Shown here: piece by piece, positions 16,608 to 25,388 of the stretch | Numbering within the stretch: position 1 is the stretch's first letter | Layout of the letters: every line of letters starts with the position of its first letter | Notes under the pieces: generated by a model | Told to the model about the DNA's origin: nothing | Seen by the model: the letters and a program-made list of their open reading frames with translations, nothing else | Database searches by the model: none | Assembly: GCA_035910535.1 (NCBI GenBank) | Contig: JAMHXF010000051.1 | Span: 1-64,000 of the forward strand | Direction: 5' to 3' | Length of the DNA: 64,000 bases | From: Archangium_A sp035910535 | GTDB lineage: Bacteria > Myxococcota > Myxococcia > Myxococcales > Myxococcaceae | Position numbers and translations under genes: made by a program

Positions 16608-18266
16608 ATGACCTCACGACTCTCGCGCCGTCGGCTGCTCTCGCTGGGCCTGGGCGCAGCGCAGGTGGCCTTGTTGGACCGCTACAACCTGCTGCGGCCC
16701 GGCGTCGCGCGCGCGAACGGCGGCACCGGCCCCACGAAGCTGCTCACCATCATGGTCACCGGCGGCTGGCAGCCCTGGTACTTCTTCAACCCGCTGCGCC
16801 TGGGTGACGTGGAGCGGCTGCTCCCCACGCCGCGCGTCAGCGCCATCGTGCAGGAGCCGCTGTACTGCAACCGCGCGCAGGTCTCGAAGAACCTCGACGG
16901 TACGGAGGCCGTCGACCCCATGTCACCAGGCGCGGTGCGGCCGCTGCGCGTGCCGAGGTTGTGGGACGAAGAGGGGCTCGCCGCCACCGGCACCGACCGC
17001 CGCGTGGCGCACCCGCTGAGCGGCCTCGTCACGTGCCCCTTCGGGTATGCGTGGGCTGCGCCTGACTGGCGGCTCTGGGAAAACGCCGTGGTGGTGCACG
17101 GCATCGACCAGGGCACGCCCGCCCACCTCGCGGGCCGCATCGCCGCGTACTGTGGCTACGCAGGTCAAGACTTCGTGGCGCCCGGCATTCACGCCGTCGT
17201 CGCCAACGAAATGTTGCGCCGCTTTCCCGACCGGCCGCTGCCCTCGGTGACGCTGGGCTCGACGTTGAGCTCGAGCCGCCGCGGGCTGCCCGCAGAGGTC
17301 GACGCCACCTCGATTCGCGACGTGAACGACCTGTCGGCGTACCTGTCTGAGAACAGCAACGCCGCGTGGAACGGGCTGCGCGGCACGGCGGCGACGCCAG
17401 CGCGCGGGCGCCAGGCGAAGCCACAGCTCGACTTCGCGGGGCGCCCGCTGGGCCCGGTGGCCACGCACCCCATCGACGACTTTGCGCTCGCCGAGCTGCG
17501 GCGCATGCAGGGCAAGACCAACGGCCCGACCGACGCGCTGCTCGAGAAGCTCTACGACGGCTACCTCACCGTCTCGAAGACGCTGGCCTCCGACGTGGTG
17601 TCAGTCATCTCGAACACGCCGGGCTTCGAGCACTCGCCGGTAGCGACCTGGGCGCCCGACGGCATTCGCTTCGGCTTTCGCAGCGGCGGCAGTCTGCGCA
17701 GCGGCTTCAGCGGCACTGAAGACTTCGAGCTCGCGCTGAAGCTGTTGAAGTCGAACACCACCACCTCGGTGGCGATGAGCCTGCGTGCGCCCATCCCCGT
17801 CGGCGGTGGCTACTTCGATACGCACGGCGGCGAAGAGTACAACTGGCCGTGGCAGGCGCTGGTGATGGAGGAGATCGGCCGCTTCATCGCCGAGCTCAAG
17901 CTGACGCCGCAAGCCGGGGGCGGCTCGCTGCTCGACGACACGCTGGTGATGGTGGTGAGCGACTTCAGCCGCACCTGGCCGCTGCAGGGCATTTCAGATC
18001 ACTGGCCGGTGACGAGCGTCGTCTACATCTCGGGCAACGCCATTGCGGGCAACCGGCAGCTCGGCGCGTACGACGTCGACGCGAAGGCGCCCAACTCCGA
18101 CGGCTTCGAGGGCGTGGCGATCCCCCTGCGAGACGAGAACGGCGACACGCAGGTGCGCGCGCCGCGTGCGCACGACGCGGTGTATTCGGCGTACCACCTG
18201 TTCGGCATCAACCGCTTCATGCCCGACGGCCCCGGCGAGTTCATCGGGCTGCGCGCGGGCACATGA
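16608..18266 (+). CDS. DUF1501-like protein with Tat-type signal
   Basis: 552 residues. The N-terminus SRRRLLSLGLGAAQVALL has the twin-arginine pattern. The body resembles DUF1501/DUF1552-type proteins, which share the alkaline-phosphatase/sulfatase fold: VTGGWQPWYFFNP, AVVVHGIDQGTPAHLAGR, GGYFDTHGGEEYNWPWQ and TLVMVVSDFSRTWPL, with SDHWPVTSVVYISGN near the end. DTHGG and DFSRTWP are the usual marks of DUF1501, where metal-binding residues would sit. Exported, probably periplasmic or cell surface. The ATG of the next gene overlaps its stop. The enzymatic activity of this family is largely unknown. Confidence 0.82.
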   Translation: MTSRLSRRRLLSLGLGAAQVALLDRYNLLRPGVARANGGTGPTKLLTIMVTGGWQPWYFFNPLRLGDVERLLPTPRVSAIVQEPLYCNRAQVSKNLDGTEAVDPMSPGAVRPLRVPRLWDEEGLAATGTDRRVAHPLSGLVTCPFGYAWAAPDWRLWENAVVVHGIDQGTPAHLAGRIAAYCGYAGQDFVAPGIHAVVANEMLRRFPDRPLPSVTLGSTLSSSRRGLPAEVDATSIRDVNDLSAYLSENSNAAWNGLRGTAATPARGRQAKPQLDFAGRPLGPVATHPIDDFALAELRRMQGKTNGPTDALLEKLYDGYLTVSKTLASDVVSVISNTPGFEHSPVATWAPDGIRFGFRSGGSLRSGFSGTEDFELALKLLKSNTTTSVAMSLRAPIPVGGGYFDTHGGEEYNWPWQALVMEEIGRFIAELKLTPQAGGGSLLDDTLVMVVSDFSRTWPLQGISDHWPVTSVVYISGNAIAGNRQLGAYDVDAKAPNSDGFEGVAIPLRDENGDTQVRAPRAHDAVYSAYHLFGINRFMPDGPGEFIGLRAGT

Positions 18267-19564
18267 AGCAGCTCGCGCTCGTCGTGCTGCTCTTCGCCGC
18301 GTGCGCGCGTGAAGCCCGCTTCGTGCCTGCGGGCCCGCTCGAGCTGCGCGCGAACGTCGACGACGACGACGGCGACGCCATTCGTGACGGCCTCGACGCG
18401 CACCTCAACGGCCCGGCCGACGCTGAAGATCTCCTGGCCGTCACGCTCGAGGCGCCGTGCCGCGACACCTTCGTGCTCTCGGTAGAGCCGGCTGAACACC
18501 TGCACGTCTTCGCCGACGGCGCGCTCGTGCGCAGCGGCGCGACCTTGCCGTGCGGCCGCCAGGTGTTGCTGCTCGAAGCGCTGCGTACGCGCTCCGGCGT
18601 GTGGAACGGTCGCGCCACGGTGATCGCCGCCGGCGCGCGCCTCGAGCTGCGCGTCGCGCCCGTCATCTTCCCCGACGTCACGAAGCGGCCGCTGGAGGTC
18701 TTCGCCGTCGACGTGGTGGACAACGCGCCGTTGCTCGCGGCGCTGCGTGAAAGTGGTGTGCCCCTGACGCTCGCGCGCGGCGGCCGCGAGCATCACGAGC
18801 GGTGGCTGCAAGACGCGGTGTCTGCGGGGTGGCAGGGCGGCCAACGGCTGCTGCTCGAGATGGACCGACCGCTGGCGCTCGAGGGCTTCGCGGCCTCGCA
18901 GCTCGGCCGTGACGTCGGGCTCGCGCGCCCCGGTCGCGACGCGCCGACGCCGCTCTCGTTCGGAGGCAACCTCGAGGTCATCCCTCCACACGTCGGCTTT
19001 CCACTCGGTCGCCTGCTCGTCGGCGGTGACGACCTGCGCCGCATGGGCGACTCGACGCGCGCGTGGCTCGAGGCGCAGGAAGTTCAAGGCCCGCCGCTGG
19101 AGCTGCCGACCTCGTGGCTCGAGACAGGTCACATCGACGAGCTGGTGGCTTTCGTGCCTTCGCCCGACGGCGGCTGGACCGGCTTCGTCGCGTCGCCGCG
19201 GCTGGCGTTGGCGCACCTGCCTGACGCAGCGGACGTCGACGTCGCGTTCAACGAGCGCGTGGGCGCGCAGCTCGACGTGTTGACGCAGCGCTTTACGCAG
19301 GCGACGGGGCGCGCGCTCGTGCCGTTGCCGCAGCTCTTCGCGCAGAACGACGCGGGCCTCGCGGTGTCGCTGCATGCCTCGGTGGTGAACCTGGTGTCGC
19401 TGGGCCCGAGCGCGCTGGTGGCGTCGAGCGACTTGTTCGAGCCGCTGGTGCGGGAGCGCTTGCGCGCGGCCGGCGTGGAGCCGCGCTTCGTCGACGGCGC
19501 GGCGTACCACGCGCATGGTGGTGGCCTGCACTGCGGCGTCGAGGTCGTCCGCGCGTTGAAATGA
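18263..19564 (+). CDS. Protein-arginine deiminase (PAD)-like lipoprotein
   Basis: 433 residues, a lipoprotein (LLFAAC, Cys14). The C-terminal half matches vertebrate PAD catalytic regions: ERWLQDAVSAGW (compare DRWIQDEMEIGY of PAD4), GGNLEVIPPHV, FPLGRLLVGGD, SWLETGHIDELVAFVPSPD (compare SVGHVDEFLSFVPAPD) and GGGLHCGVEVVR (compare RHGEVHCGTNVRR). All four catalytic positions are present: Asp184, His290, Asp292 and Cys424. PADs convert peptidyl-arginine to citrulline, usually with Ca2+. An acidic stretch (DDDDGDAIRDGLD, residues 33-45) may bind calcium, but one PAD4 Ca ligand (Glu353) aligns with Ser. Last gene of the operon, overlapping the DUF1501-like gene (ATGA), so the enzyme probably works at the envelope with those exported partners. 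Confidence 0.85.
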   Translation: MKQLALVVLLFAACAREARFVPAGPLELRANVDDDDGDAIRDGLDAHLNGPADAEDLLAVTLEAPCRDTFVLSVEPAEHLHVFADGALVRSGATLPCGRQVLLLEALRTRSGVWNGRATVIAAGARLELRVAPVIFPDVTKRPLEVFAVDVVDNAPLLAALRESGVPLTLARGGREHHERWLQDAVSAGWQGGQRLLLEMDRPLALEGFAASQLGRDVGLARPGRDAPTPLSFGGNLEVIPPHVGFPLGRLLVGGDDLRRMGDSTRAWLEAQEVQGPPLELPTSWLETGHIDELVAFVPSPDGGWTGFVASPRLALAHLPDAADVDVAFNERVGAQLDVLTQRFTQATGRALVPLPQLFAQNDAGLAVSLHASVVNLVSLGPSALVASSDLFEPLVRERLRAAGVEPRFVDGAAYHAHGGGLHCGVEVVRALK

Positions 19565-19639
19565 AGGAGTGTCGCGAACTGCGGCGATCGTCGCGTGATG
19601 CGACATGTCGGCGGGGTGCCCGCGCTCTCAACAGCGTGG

Positions 19640-19655
19640 TGGTTCGCAAATTGCT
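19640..19655 (+). promoter_or_regulatory. Sigma54 -24/-12 promoter candidate for the OmpA lipoprotein
   Basis: TGGTTCGCAAATTGCT keeps GG-N10-GC and a perfect TTGCT -12 half. The -12 GC is 49 bases before the ATG at 19702, leaving a leader of about 36 bases with AAGGA as ribosome site. The mtsC candidate at 53010-53025 has nearly the same shape and spacing. Confidence 0.45.
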
Positions 19656-19701
19656 CAGAGAGCCGCCGCTGTCTCCACTCATCACAAGGAACACCTGAAA
19701 C

Positions 19702-20157
19702 ATGCGTACCTCGATTCTCCTGGCCACTCTTCTGCTCGGCGTTGGTTGTGCGAGCACCTCGTCGTCGTCGTCGCGCGGTCGCGACTTGAGCAAGCTGGTG
19801 CACCTCGAAGGCGATCGCATCGAGGTCGGCGAGACGATCCTCTTCGAGACGGGCAAGGCGAACGTCGACAAGGCGTCCACCGACCTGCTCGACGCGGTCG
19901 CCGACATCTTGAAGGTCACGCCGGGCATCACCAAGTTGACCATCGAGGGCTACACCGACTCGACGGGCGACGCGGCGTTCAACACGCAGCTCTCGCAAGA
20001 CCGCGCTGACGCCGTGCGCACCTACCTCGCCGGCAAGGGCGTCGACGCGGCGCGCCTCGAGTCGAAGGGCTTCGGGGCCGAGTCGCCCATCGCCAGCAAC
20101 GACACCGAAGAAGGCCGCGCGAAGAACCGCCGCGTGGAGTTCAAGGTCGCGCGTTGA
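19702..20157 (+). CDS. OmpA-family (Pal-like) peptidoglycan-binding lipoprotein
   Basis: 151 residues. Lipoprotein signal MRTSILLATLLLGVGC, a Ser-rich spacer (SSSSSRGRDLS) and an OmpA C-terminal domain: ETILFETGKANVDKAS, ILKVTPGITKLTIEGYTDS, LSQDRADAVRTYLAGKGVDA and EEGRAKNRRVEF. The NRRVEF motif with the Asp and Arg of this fold binds diaminopimelate in peptidoglycan. It tethers the outer membrane to the wall. Single gene with its own promoter candidate and a terminator-like hairpin at 20164-20201. Confidence 0.92.
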   Translation: MRTSILLATLLLGVGCASTSSSSSRGRDLSKLVHLEGDRIEVGETILFETGKANVDKASTDLLDAVADILKVTPGITKLTIEGYTDSTGDAAFNTQLSQDRADAVRTYLAGKGVDAARLESKGFGAESPIASNDTEEGRAKNRRVEFKVAR

Positions 20158-20163
20158 TGGCCC

Positions 20164-20201
20164 GGGTACGGGGCGGCTCGATGACGCGCTGCCCCGTATC
20201 C
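20164..20201 (+). terminator. Intrinsic terminator-like hairpin after the OmpA lipoprotein
   Basis: GGGTACGGGGC (20164-20174) pairs with GCCCCGTATCC (20191-20201), an 11-base-pair stem with one G-U pair. A T-rich but not pure T tract (GTTGAATTGTTC) follows. Confidence 0.6.
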
Positions 20202-20262
20202 GTTGAATTGTTCGCTTTCCCCGCATTGCGAGCCGAGCGCGCGAGGCTAGGTTCCGCCGGCC

Positions 20263-22098
20263 TTGCGTACCCCGCTCGTAACCGTCCTCATCTTTGCGCT
20301 CGCGTCCTCAGCGTGCGCGCCGTTGGAAAAGCCAGCCACCCGTGAGCTCGTCGAGCTGCGTGGGGCGCCCTACGACCGCGGTCTGCAGCACGGCACGCAG
20401 CTGCGCTCGAAGATTCGAAGTTTCTACACGACGCTGCTGACCAACTCGCTCTTCCCGTACCTCTCGCGAGAGCAGCCCGACATCGCGGCGTTCCTCCCCG
20501 AGTACGCCGACGCGCGGTACGAGAACGGCAACTTCGCCTACGAGTTGCTGCTCGACTCGGCGAAGAACATCGAGCGCTCGCTGAGCCGCGCGACGCGTGA
20601 CGAGCTGCGCGGCATCGCCGACGGCTCGGGCCTCACCTACGACCAGATTCTGGTGCTCAACACGTTCTTCGACACCGTGCTCGCGGTGCGTGGCATCGCG
20701 TTGGCCATTCGTCTTTCGCGCGCGCCGCAGCTCGTTGCCGTGACCTTCACCGGCGCGCAGAGCGACGGCGTCGACAACGACGACGACGGTGACGTCGACG
20801 AGCCGGGTGAAGGTACCTTCGACCCGTACGTGCCCGAGGTCTTCGGCAACATCGTCGAGCTGCCCGTCACCACCACCGTGCGCTTGCGGCTCAGCGACCC
20901 TGACGGCGTCGACCCGGCGACGGTGCGGTTGTACCTGAGCGACCAGCTCTACACCGCCGAGAGCGCCGAGCTGAGCTTCAACGAGCTCTCGGCCACGGAG
21001 CTCGAGGTCACGCTCACGCCGTCGACGCCGCTCGCGCCCGCGTCGCTCACCACCTTGGTCGTCGGCGCCGGCGACAAGAAGATCATCGAGGTGCCGCCGC
21101 CTTCGCGCGCCAGCTTCATGCGCGACGAAGAGCTCAGCTTCACCACGCGCGGCAAGGGGCTCACGCGCCGCGACATTCGCCGCCCGGAGCTGACCGACGG
21201 CCGCACGCGCCCACCACCGGTCGCCATCGGCGTGCGCAACTCGGCGACCCTCGACGGGGCGCTCTACATCGCGCACCACTTCTCGTTGCTCGACGCGAAC
21301 ACGGCGCACAAGCACACCGTCGCGCTGCGCCACGTGCCTGAAACGGGCCCGGCGTTCGTCACCATCGGCTGGGCGGGCATCGCCTACGGCCTGGCGGGCA
21401 TGTCGGACCGCGGCGTCGGCTATGCGTGCAACCCGGCCGACACGCTCGACAACAGCGTCGTCGGTTCCATCTTCGACCAGGTCGCCGACCTCTCGAAGGC
21501 GAAGCTGCTCGCCAGCGGCCTGCCCATTGGCTTTGCGGCGCGCCGAGTCCTCGAGAACGCCACCGACGCGGTCAGCGCGCGCGACATCGTGGCCGACGCC
21601 GAGCGCGTGTACGGGTGGACGTGCCTCTTCGGCGACAAGAACGGCGGCCTCGAGGCGTTGGAGGTCGACTCGAACATCTTCAACGACACCAGCAAGGGCG
21701 TCTTCCCCATCACGCCATCGGAGCTCGACCCGCTCGGCCGTCGCTGGGCGAGCAGCTCGAATGACAACCTCGTGCTCGGCTCGAACTACGTGAAGAACGT
21801 GCCCGACATCACCTCGTTGATGGTGGCGGGCCAGCGCATCACGCCGCAGCGCACGTGGTCGGGCTTCTTCAACCGCAGCCGCCGCGCCGCCGACGGCGCG
21901 TTGGACCTGATCACTCAAGCCAACGGCAGCGTCGACGCCGAGTTCCTGCAGAACCTCATCGCCAGCCCGCGCTTCGTCGACCAGTCCGACAGCATGAACG
22001 CGGTGGTGCTCGACTTTGCGAACCTGCAGGTGCGCTCCGCGATGGGGCAGGTGCCGGCCACCAATGGGCCGTTCGAAGTGACGGAGGTGCGGCCGTGA
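20263..22098 (+). CDS. C45-type acyltransferase/hydrolase-like lipoprotein, nucleophile apparently missing
   Basis: 611 residues from TTG at 20263, chosen for the lipoprotein signal (TVLIFALASSAC). The N-terminal part fits the C45 (acyl-CoA:6-aminopenicillanate acyltransferase-like, Ntn-hydrolase) family: ELRGAPYDRGLQHGTQLRSK and ADGSGLTYDQILVLNTF. A roughly 150-residue insertion follows, starting with an acidic Ca-binding-like segment (DGVDNDDDGDVDEPGEG) and a beta-sandwich-like part. The core resumes at VAIGVRNSATLDG, where family members usually have CSTF...ATADG; here the Cys position appears to be Pro. It may therefore be a non-enzymatic or altered homologue. The next gene starts in its stop (GTGA). 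Confidence 0.7.
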   Translation: MRTPLVTVLIFALASSACAPLEKPATRELVELRGAPYDRGLQHGTQLRSKIRSFYTTLLTNSLFPYLSREQPDIAAFLPEYADARYENGNFAYELLLDSAKNIERSLSRATRDELRGIADGSGLTYDQILVLNTFFDTVLAVRGIALAIRLSRAPQLVAVTFTGAQSDGVDNDDDGDVDEPGEGTFDPYVPEVFGNIVELPVTTTVRLRLSDPDGVDPATVRLYLSDQLYTAESAELSFNELSATELEVTLTPSTPLAPASLTTLVVGAGDKKIIEVPPPSRASFMRDEELSFTTRGKGLTRRDIRRPELTDGRTRPPPVAIGVRNSATLDGALYIAHHFSLLDANTAHKHTVALRHVPETGPAFVTIGWAGIAYGLAGMSDRGVGYACNPADTLDNSVVGSIFDQVADLSKAKLLASGLPIGFAARRVLENATDAVSARDIVADAERVYGWTCLFGDKNGGLEALEVDSNIFNDTSKGVFPITPSELDPLGRRWASSSNDNLVLGSNYVKNVPDITSLMVAGQRITPQRTWSGFFNRSRRAADGALDLITQANGSVDAEFLQNLIASPRFVDQSDSMNAVVLDFANLQVRSAMGQVPATNGPFEVTEVRP

Positions 22099-23297
22099 AG
22101 CGCGCGATGGGTCTGTTGATGTTGTTCGCGTTGCCTGCGGCCGCGATGGAGACGCAGGTGCTGCCGCAAGGCGCGTTCATGCTGGACGTCTCGTATTGGC
22201 GCTCGTCCATCGACAAGCAGTGGAGCGGAGATCGCACCGCGCTGCCGCTCATCGAAGAGAACCGGCGCTACGAGCCCGGTGCAGGGCTCCAGGGCATCCT
22301 CGCGCCGCGCCCCAAGGCCGAGTTCGACTTCCTCTTCATTCAGTTGATGTACGGCATCACCGACCGGCTCTCGGCGGCCGTCTACGTTCCGCTGGTGCTG
22401 CGCTCGCACGTCTCGACCAACATCAGCTGGACGCCCGGCGACTACCAATCGCAGCTCGGTCGCAGCTATTCGGAGGACGACTTCTGGGCCTGGGCGGGGA
22501 CGCTCGGTCAGCCGCGTGTCCCCAAAGACTGGGAGGGCGGCTTCCAGATGTCCGACATGATTCTCGGCGCGCGCTACCTGCTGCCCGAGTTCGAGTGGAT
22601 GACGAACAACCACTTCCGCTGGTCGGCCACGTTGCAGGTGGCGCTGCCCACGGGCAGCAACTTCGACCCCGAAGCCGCGGTGAGCGTCGGCACCAACCTC
22701 TGGGAGCTGCACGCCGCCGGCGACGTCGAAGCGCACCTCTCGGCCGACAAGCAGTTCTTCGTCGACGAGTACGGCGTGCCGAAGCTGAACATCGGCGCGG
22801 ACCTCTTCTATTCGTTCTTCCGCCCGCGCCAGTACAAGGCCGGCCGCGGGCTGCAGAACCCGTTGCTCAACAACAACGCGCCGTACATCGGTGACACGTA
22901 CATCGTCGACGGCGGCGATTGGATTGGTGGCACCGTGTCGGTCGACATCGCGCCGTTCATGGGGCCGACGATCCCGTCCATCGTCTCGGGGCACGACATC
23001 AAGAAGGCCAACGCGCTGCCGCCCATCTTCACGCTCACGCTGAGCTACACGCGCATTCAGACCTTCCAGAGCGATTGGCAGAGCCAGTCAGCCCTGTGGG
23101 ACTACGACCGCGAGAAGTACTGGCAGCCCGGCGAGAAGAACATCTTGAAGGCCACCGCCAACGTGAGCCTCATGCGCGTCGGCTTGCCGCTGCAGATCTA
23201 CGCGCGCTACCAGGCCGGCGACATCATCCCCGGGCGGTACTCGCGGCCCGCCAACATCTTTACGGCAGGTGTCCGCGTCATCGCCAAGTTCTGGTGA
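22095..23297 (+). CDS. Predicted outer-membrane beta-barrel protein
   Basis: 400 residues from GTG at 22095, overlapping the upstream stop. Signal peptide MKRAMGLLMLFALPAAAM. The mature part shows alternating strands with aromatic girdles (FMLDVSYWRSSIDKQW, FDFLFIQLMYGITDRLSAAV, FRWSATLQVALPTGSNF, FTLTLSYTRIQTFQ) and ends with FTAGVRVIAKFW, a terminal aromatic typical of barrel insertion signals. It resembles transporter-type barrels of the phenol-degradation meta-pathway kind only loosely. Coupled to the C45-like lipoprotein, so a shared substrate at the outer membrane is likely but unknown. Confidence 0.78.
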   Translation: MKRAMGLLMLFALPAAAMETQVLPQGAFMLDVSYWRSSIDKQWSGDRTALPLIEENRRYEPGAGLQGILAPRPKAEFDFLFIQLMYGITDRLSAAVYVPLVLRSHVSTNISWTPGDYQSQLGRSYSEDDFWAWAGTLGQPRVPKDWEGGFQMSDMILGARYLLPEFEWMTNNHFRWSATLQVALPTGSNFDPEAAVSVGTNLWELHAAGDVEAHLSADKQFFVDEYGVPKLNIGADLFYSFFRPRQYKAGRGLQNPLLNNNAPYIGDTYIVDGGDWIGGTVSVDIAPFMGPTIPSIVSGHDIKKANALPPIFTLTLSYTRIQTFQSDWQSQSALWDYDREKYWQPGEKNILKATANVSLMRVGLPLQIYARYQAGDIIPGRYSRPANIFTAGVRVIAKFW

Positions 23298-23357
23298 CGG
23301 CGCGCATCAGACGAAGCACACGCGCGCAGAGACGTTGGTCGCTATCTTCCGCGCACC

Positions 23358-24650
23358 ATGATTCCGCATGTCGTCATCGTCGGTGGCGGGTTCGGTGGGC
23401 TCTACGCCGCGCGCCGCTTCGCCCGCGGGCACGTTCGCGTCACGCTCATCGACCGGCACAACTACCACCTGTTTCAGCCGCTGCTGTACCAGGTGGCCAC
23501 CGCCGGCCTGTCGCCCGGTGACATCGCCACGCCCATTCGTTCGCTCGTCGCGCGCCAGTCGAACCTCGAGGTGCGGCTCGGTGAAGTGACGTCGATCGAC
23601 TTGAAAGAGCGCCGCGTGCTCCTGCGCGACGGCGAGCTCAAGTACGACTTTCTGGTGCTCGCGGCCGGGGTGAGCCACGCGTACTTCGGCCACCCCGAAT
23701 GGGAGCGCCAGGCGCCGGGGCTCAAGTCGCTCGACGACGCGCTCGAGCTGCGGCGCCGCGTGCTGACCGCCTTCGAGCAGGCCGAGACCGAACCCGATGA
23801 AAAGAAGCGCGACGAGCTGCTGACCTTCGTGGTGGTGGGCGGCGGGCCGACCGGCGTGGAGCTCGCGGGAGCGATTGCAGAGCTCGCGCGCTTCACCGTG
23901 GCGCGGGACTACCGCCGCTTCGACCCGCGCAAAGCCAAAGTGCTGCTCATTGAAGCGGGCGATCGTGTGCTCTCCGCGTTCGACCCGCAGCTCTCGGCGC
24001 GCGCCCTGGGCTCGCTGCGCAAGCTGGGCGTCGACGTGCGGCTGAACACGCGCGTCACCAACATCGAGCCGGGCGGCGTGCAGTTGGAAAACGAGCGCGT
24101 GCCTTCGCACACCGTGCTGTGGGCCGCCGGGGTGGCCGCGTCGCCGCTCTCGAAGTCGCTCGGCGTGGAGCTCGACCGCGCAGGTCGCGTGAAGGTGAAC
24201 AGCGACCTGTCGATTCCCGGGCACTCGACGGCATACGTGGTCGGCGACCTCGGCGCCTGTGCGCAGCCTGACGGCACCATGGTGCCCGGGCTCGCGCCGG
24301 CGGCGATTCAGCAGGGCGAGCACGCGGCCGACAACATTCTCGCGGCGTCACTCGGGCACGGCACGAGGCCCTTCGAGTACTTCGACAAAGGCATCATGGC
24401 CACGGTGGGCCGCGCGTCAGGCATCGCGCAGGCCGGGCGAATGCGCCTGTGGGGCCTCGTCGGCTGGGTCGCGTGGCTCTTCATTCACATCATGTATTTG
24501 ATTGGCTTCCGCAACCGCGTGGTGGTGCTCATTCAGTGGGCGTGGGCCTTCTTCACCTTCGGTCGCAGCGCGCGCCTCATCACCGGCACCTCGCCCGACT
24601 CGTTGGACCGCGCGCTTCAAGTCACCGTGCCGGAGAAGCTCCACTCGTGA
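23358..24650 (+). CDS. ndh: Type II NADH:quinone oxidoreductase (NDH-2)
   Basis: 430 residues, normal NDH-2 length. FAD-binding N-terminus HVVIVGGGFGGLYAARRF, then YHLFQPLLYQVATAGLSPGDIA, the second dinucleotide fold FVVVGGGPTGVELAGAIAE, and the C-terminal FAD contact YVVGDLGAC with PGLAPAAIQQGEH. The C-terminal GLVGWVAWLFIHIMYLIGFRNR is the amphipathic/membrane anchor. The enzyme oxidises NADH and reduces quinone at the inner membrane without pumping protons. The next gene begins in its stop (GTGA). Confidence 0.93.
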   Translation: MIPHVVIVGGGFGGLYAARRFARGHVRVTLIDRHNYHLFQPLLYQVATAGLSPGDIATPIRSLVARQSNLEVRLGEVTSIDLKERRVLLRDGELKYDFLVLAAGVSHAYFGHPEWERQAPGLKSLDDALELRRRVLTAFEQAETEPDEKKRDELLTFVVVGGGPTGVELAGAIAELARFTVARDYRRFDPRKAKVLLIEAGDRVLSAFDPQLSARALGSLRKLGVDVRLNTRVTNIEPGGVQLENERVPSHTVLWAAGVAASPLSKSLGVELDRAGRVKVNSDLSIPGHSTAYVVGDLGACAQPDGTMVPGLAPAAIQQGEHAADNILAASLGHGTRPFEYFDKGIMATVGRASGIAQAGRMRLWGLVGWVAWLFIHIMYLIGFRNRVVVLIQWAWAFFTFGRSARLITGTSPDSLDRALQVTVPEKLHS

Positions 24651-25087
24651 GCGCCTGCCCGTGTGGAGGTGCGTCGTACGAGACGTGCTGCGGCCCGCGC
24701 CACGATGGCTCGGTGCCTGCGCCGACGGCCGAGGCGTTGATGCGCAGCCGCTACAGCGCCTTCGTGCGCGCGAACGTGGCCTACCTGCGCGACACGCAGC
24801 TCAAGCCCACGCGTGACGCGAGCTGGGAAGACACCGAGGCCTGGGCGCGCTCCGTCGGCTGGTTGGGGCTCACCGTCGTCGAGAGCGCCGAGGCCGAGGT
24901 CGAGTTCATCGCGCGCTACGTCGACGGGGCGGGCATCACCGCGTTGCACGAGCGCAGCACCTTCGTGCGCCGCGACGGCCGGTGGGTCTACGACGAAGGC
25001 AAACCCGAGGTGACGAACACGAAGGTCGAGCGCAACGCGCCGTGCCCGTGTGCGAGCGGAAAGAAGTTCAAGCAATGCCACGCGTGA
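24647..25087 (+). CDS. YchJ-family protein with SEC-C motifs
   Basis: 146 residues from GTG at 24647. An N-terminal Cys cluster (CPCGGASYETCCGPR) and a C-terminal one (APCPCASGKKFKQCH) are the SEC-C type zinc-binding motifs, flanking the central NTF2-like UPF0225 domain (TAEALMRSRYSAFV, AYLRDTQL, STFVRRDGRWVYDEG). The biochemical role of YchJ proteins is unknown; SEC-C zinc modules bind proteins or nucleic acid. Translationally coupled to ndh. Confidence 0.88.
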   Translation: MSACPCGGASYETCCGPRHDGSVPAPTAEALMRSRYSAFVRANVAYLRDTQLKPTRDASWEDTEAWARSVGWLGLTVVESAEAEVEFIARYVDGAGITALHERSTFVRRDGRWVYDEGKPEVTNTKVERNAPCPCASGKKFKQCHA

Positions 25088-25388
25088 CGCGTGGTGCGCG
25101 GGTGATGCAGCAGCTGCTCGCGCTGGGCTGAGGTACCCGGGCGCGTACGAAGCACATCCCTCAAGGTCTTCCTCGGGCTGCTCGGGCGCAGGGAGGCCGG
25201 CTCGATGAAGCTGCCGAACACCGGCGGCGCCGCGCTCATGTTGCCGTTCTGCGAGCCGATGGCGTACGGCCTCGCGACGTTTCGGCGCGCTTCAAGAAGG
25301 GCGAGGTGCCACCGCTCCAAAGAAGTGGGTGCTCACGCTTTGAGCGGCTCGACGGTCTGATTTTCAAAGGCCGCCCAAAGGAGCCCTC
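25088..25388. other. Gap of about 300 bases, no convincing gene
   Basis: Short readings with protein-like composition occur in all plus frames, but stops and frame changes interrupt them, so it may be decayed coding sequence. No hairpin with a T tract or recognisable promoter stands out. AAAGGAG just before 25389 is the ribosome site of the PilZ gene. Confidence 0.4.
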
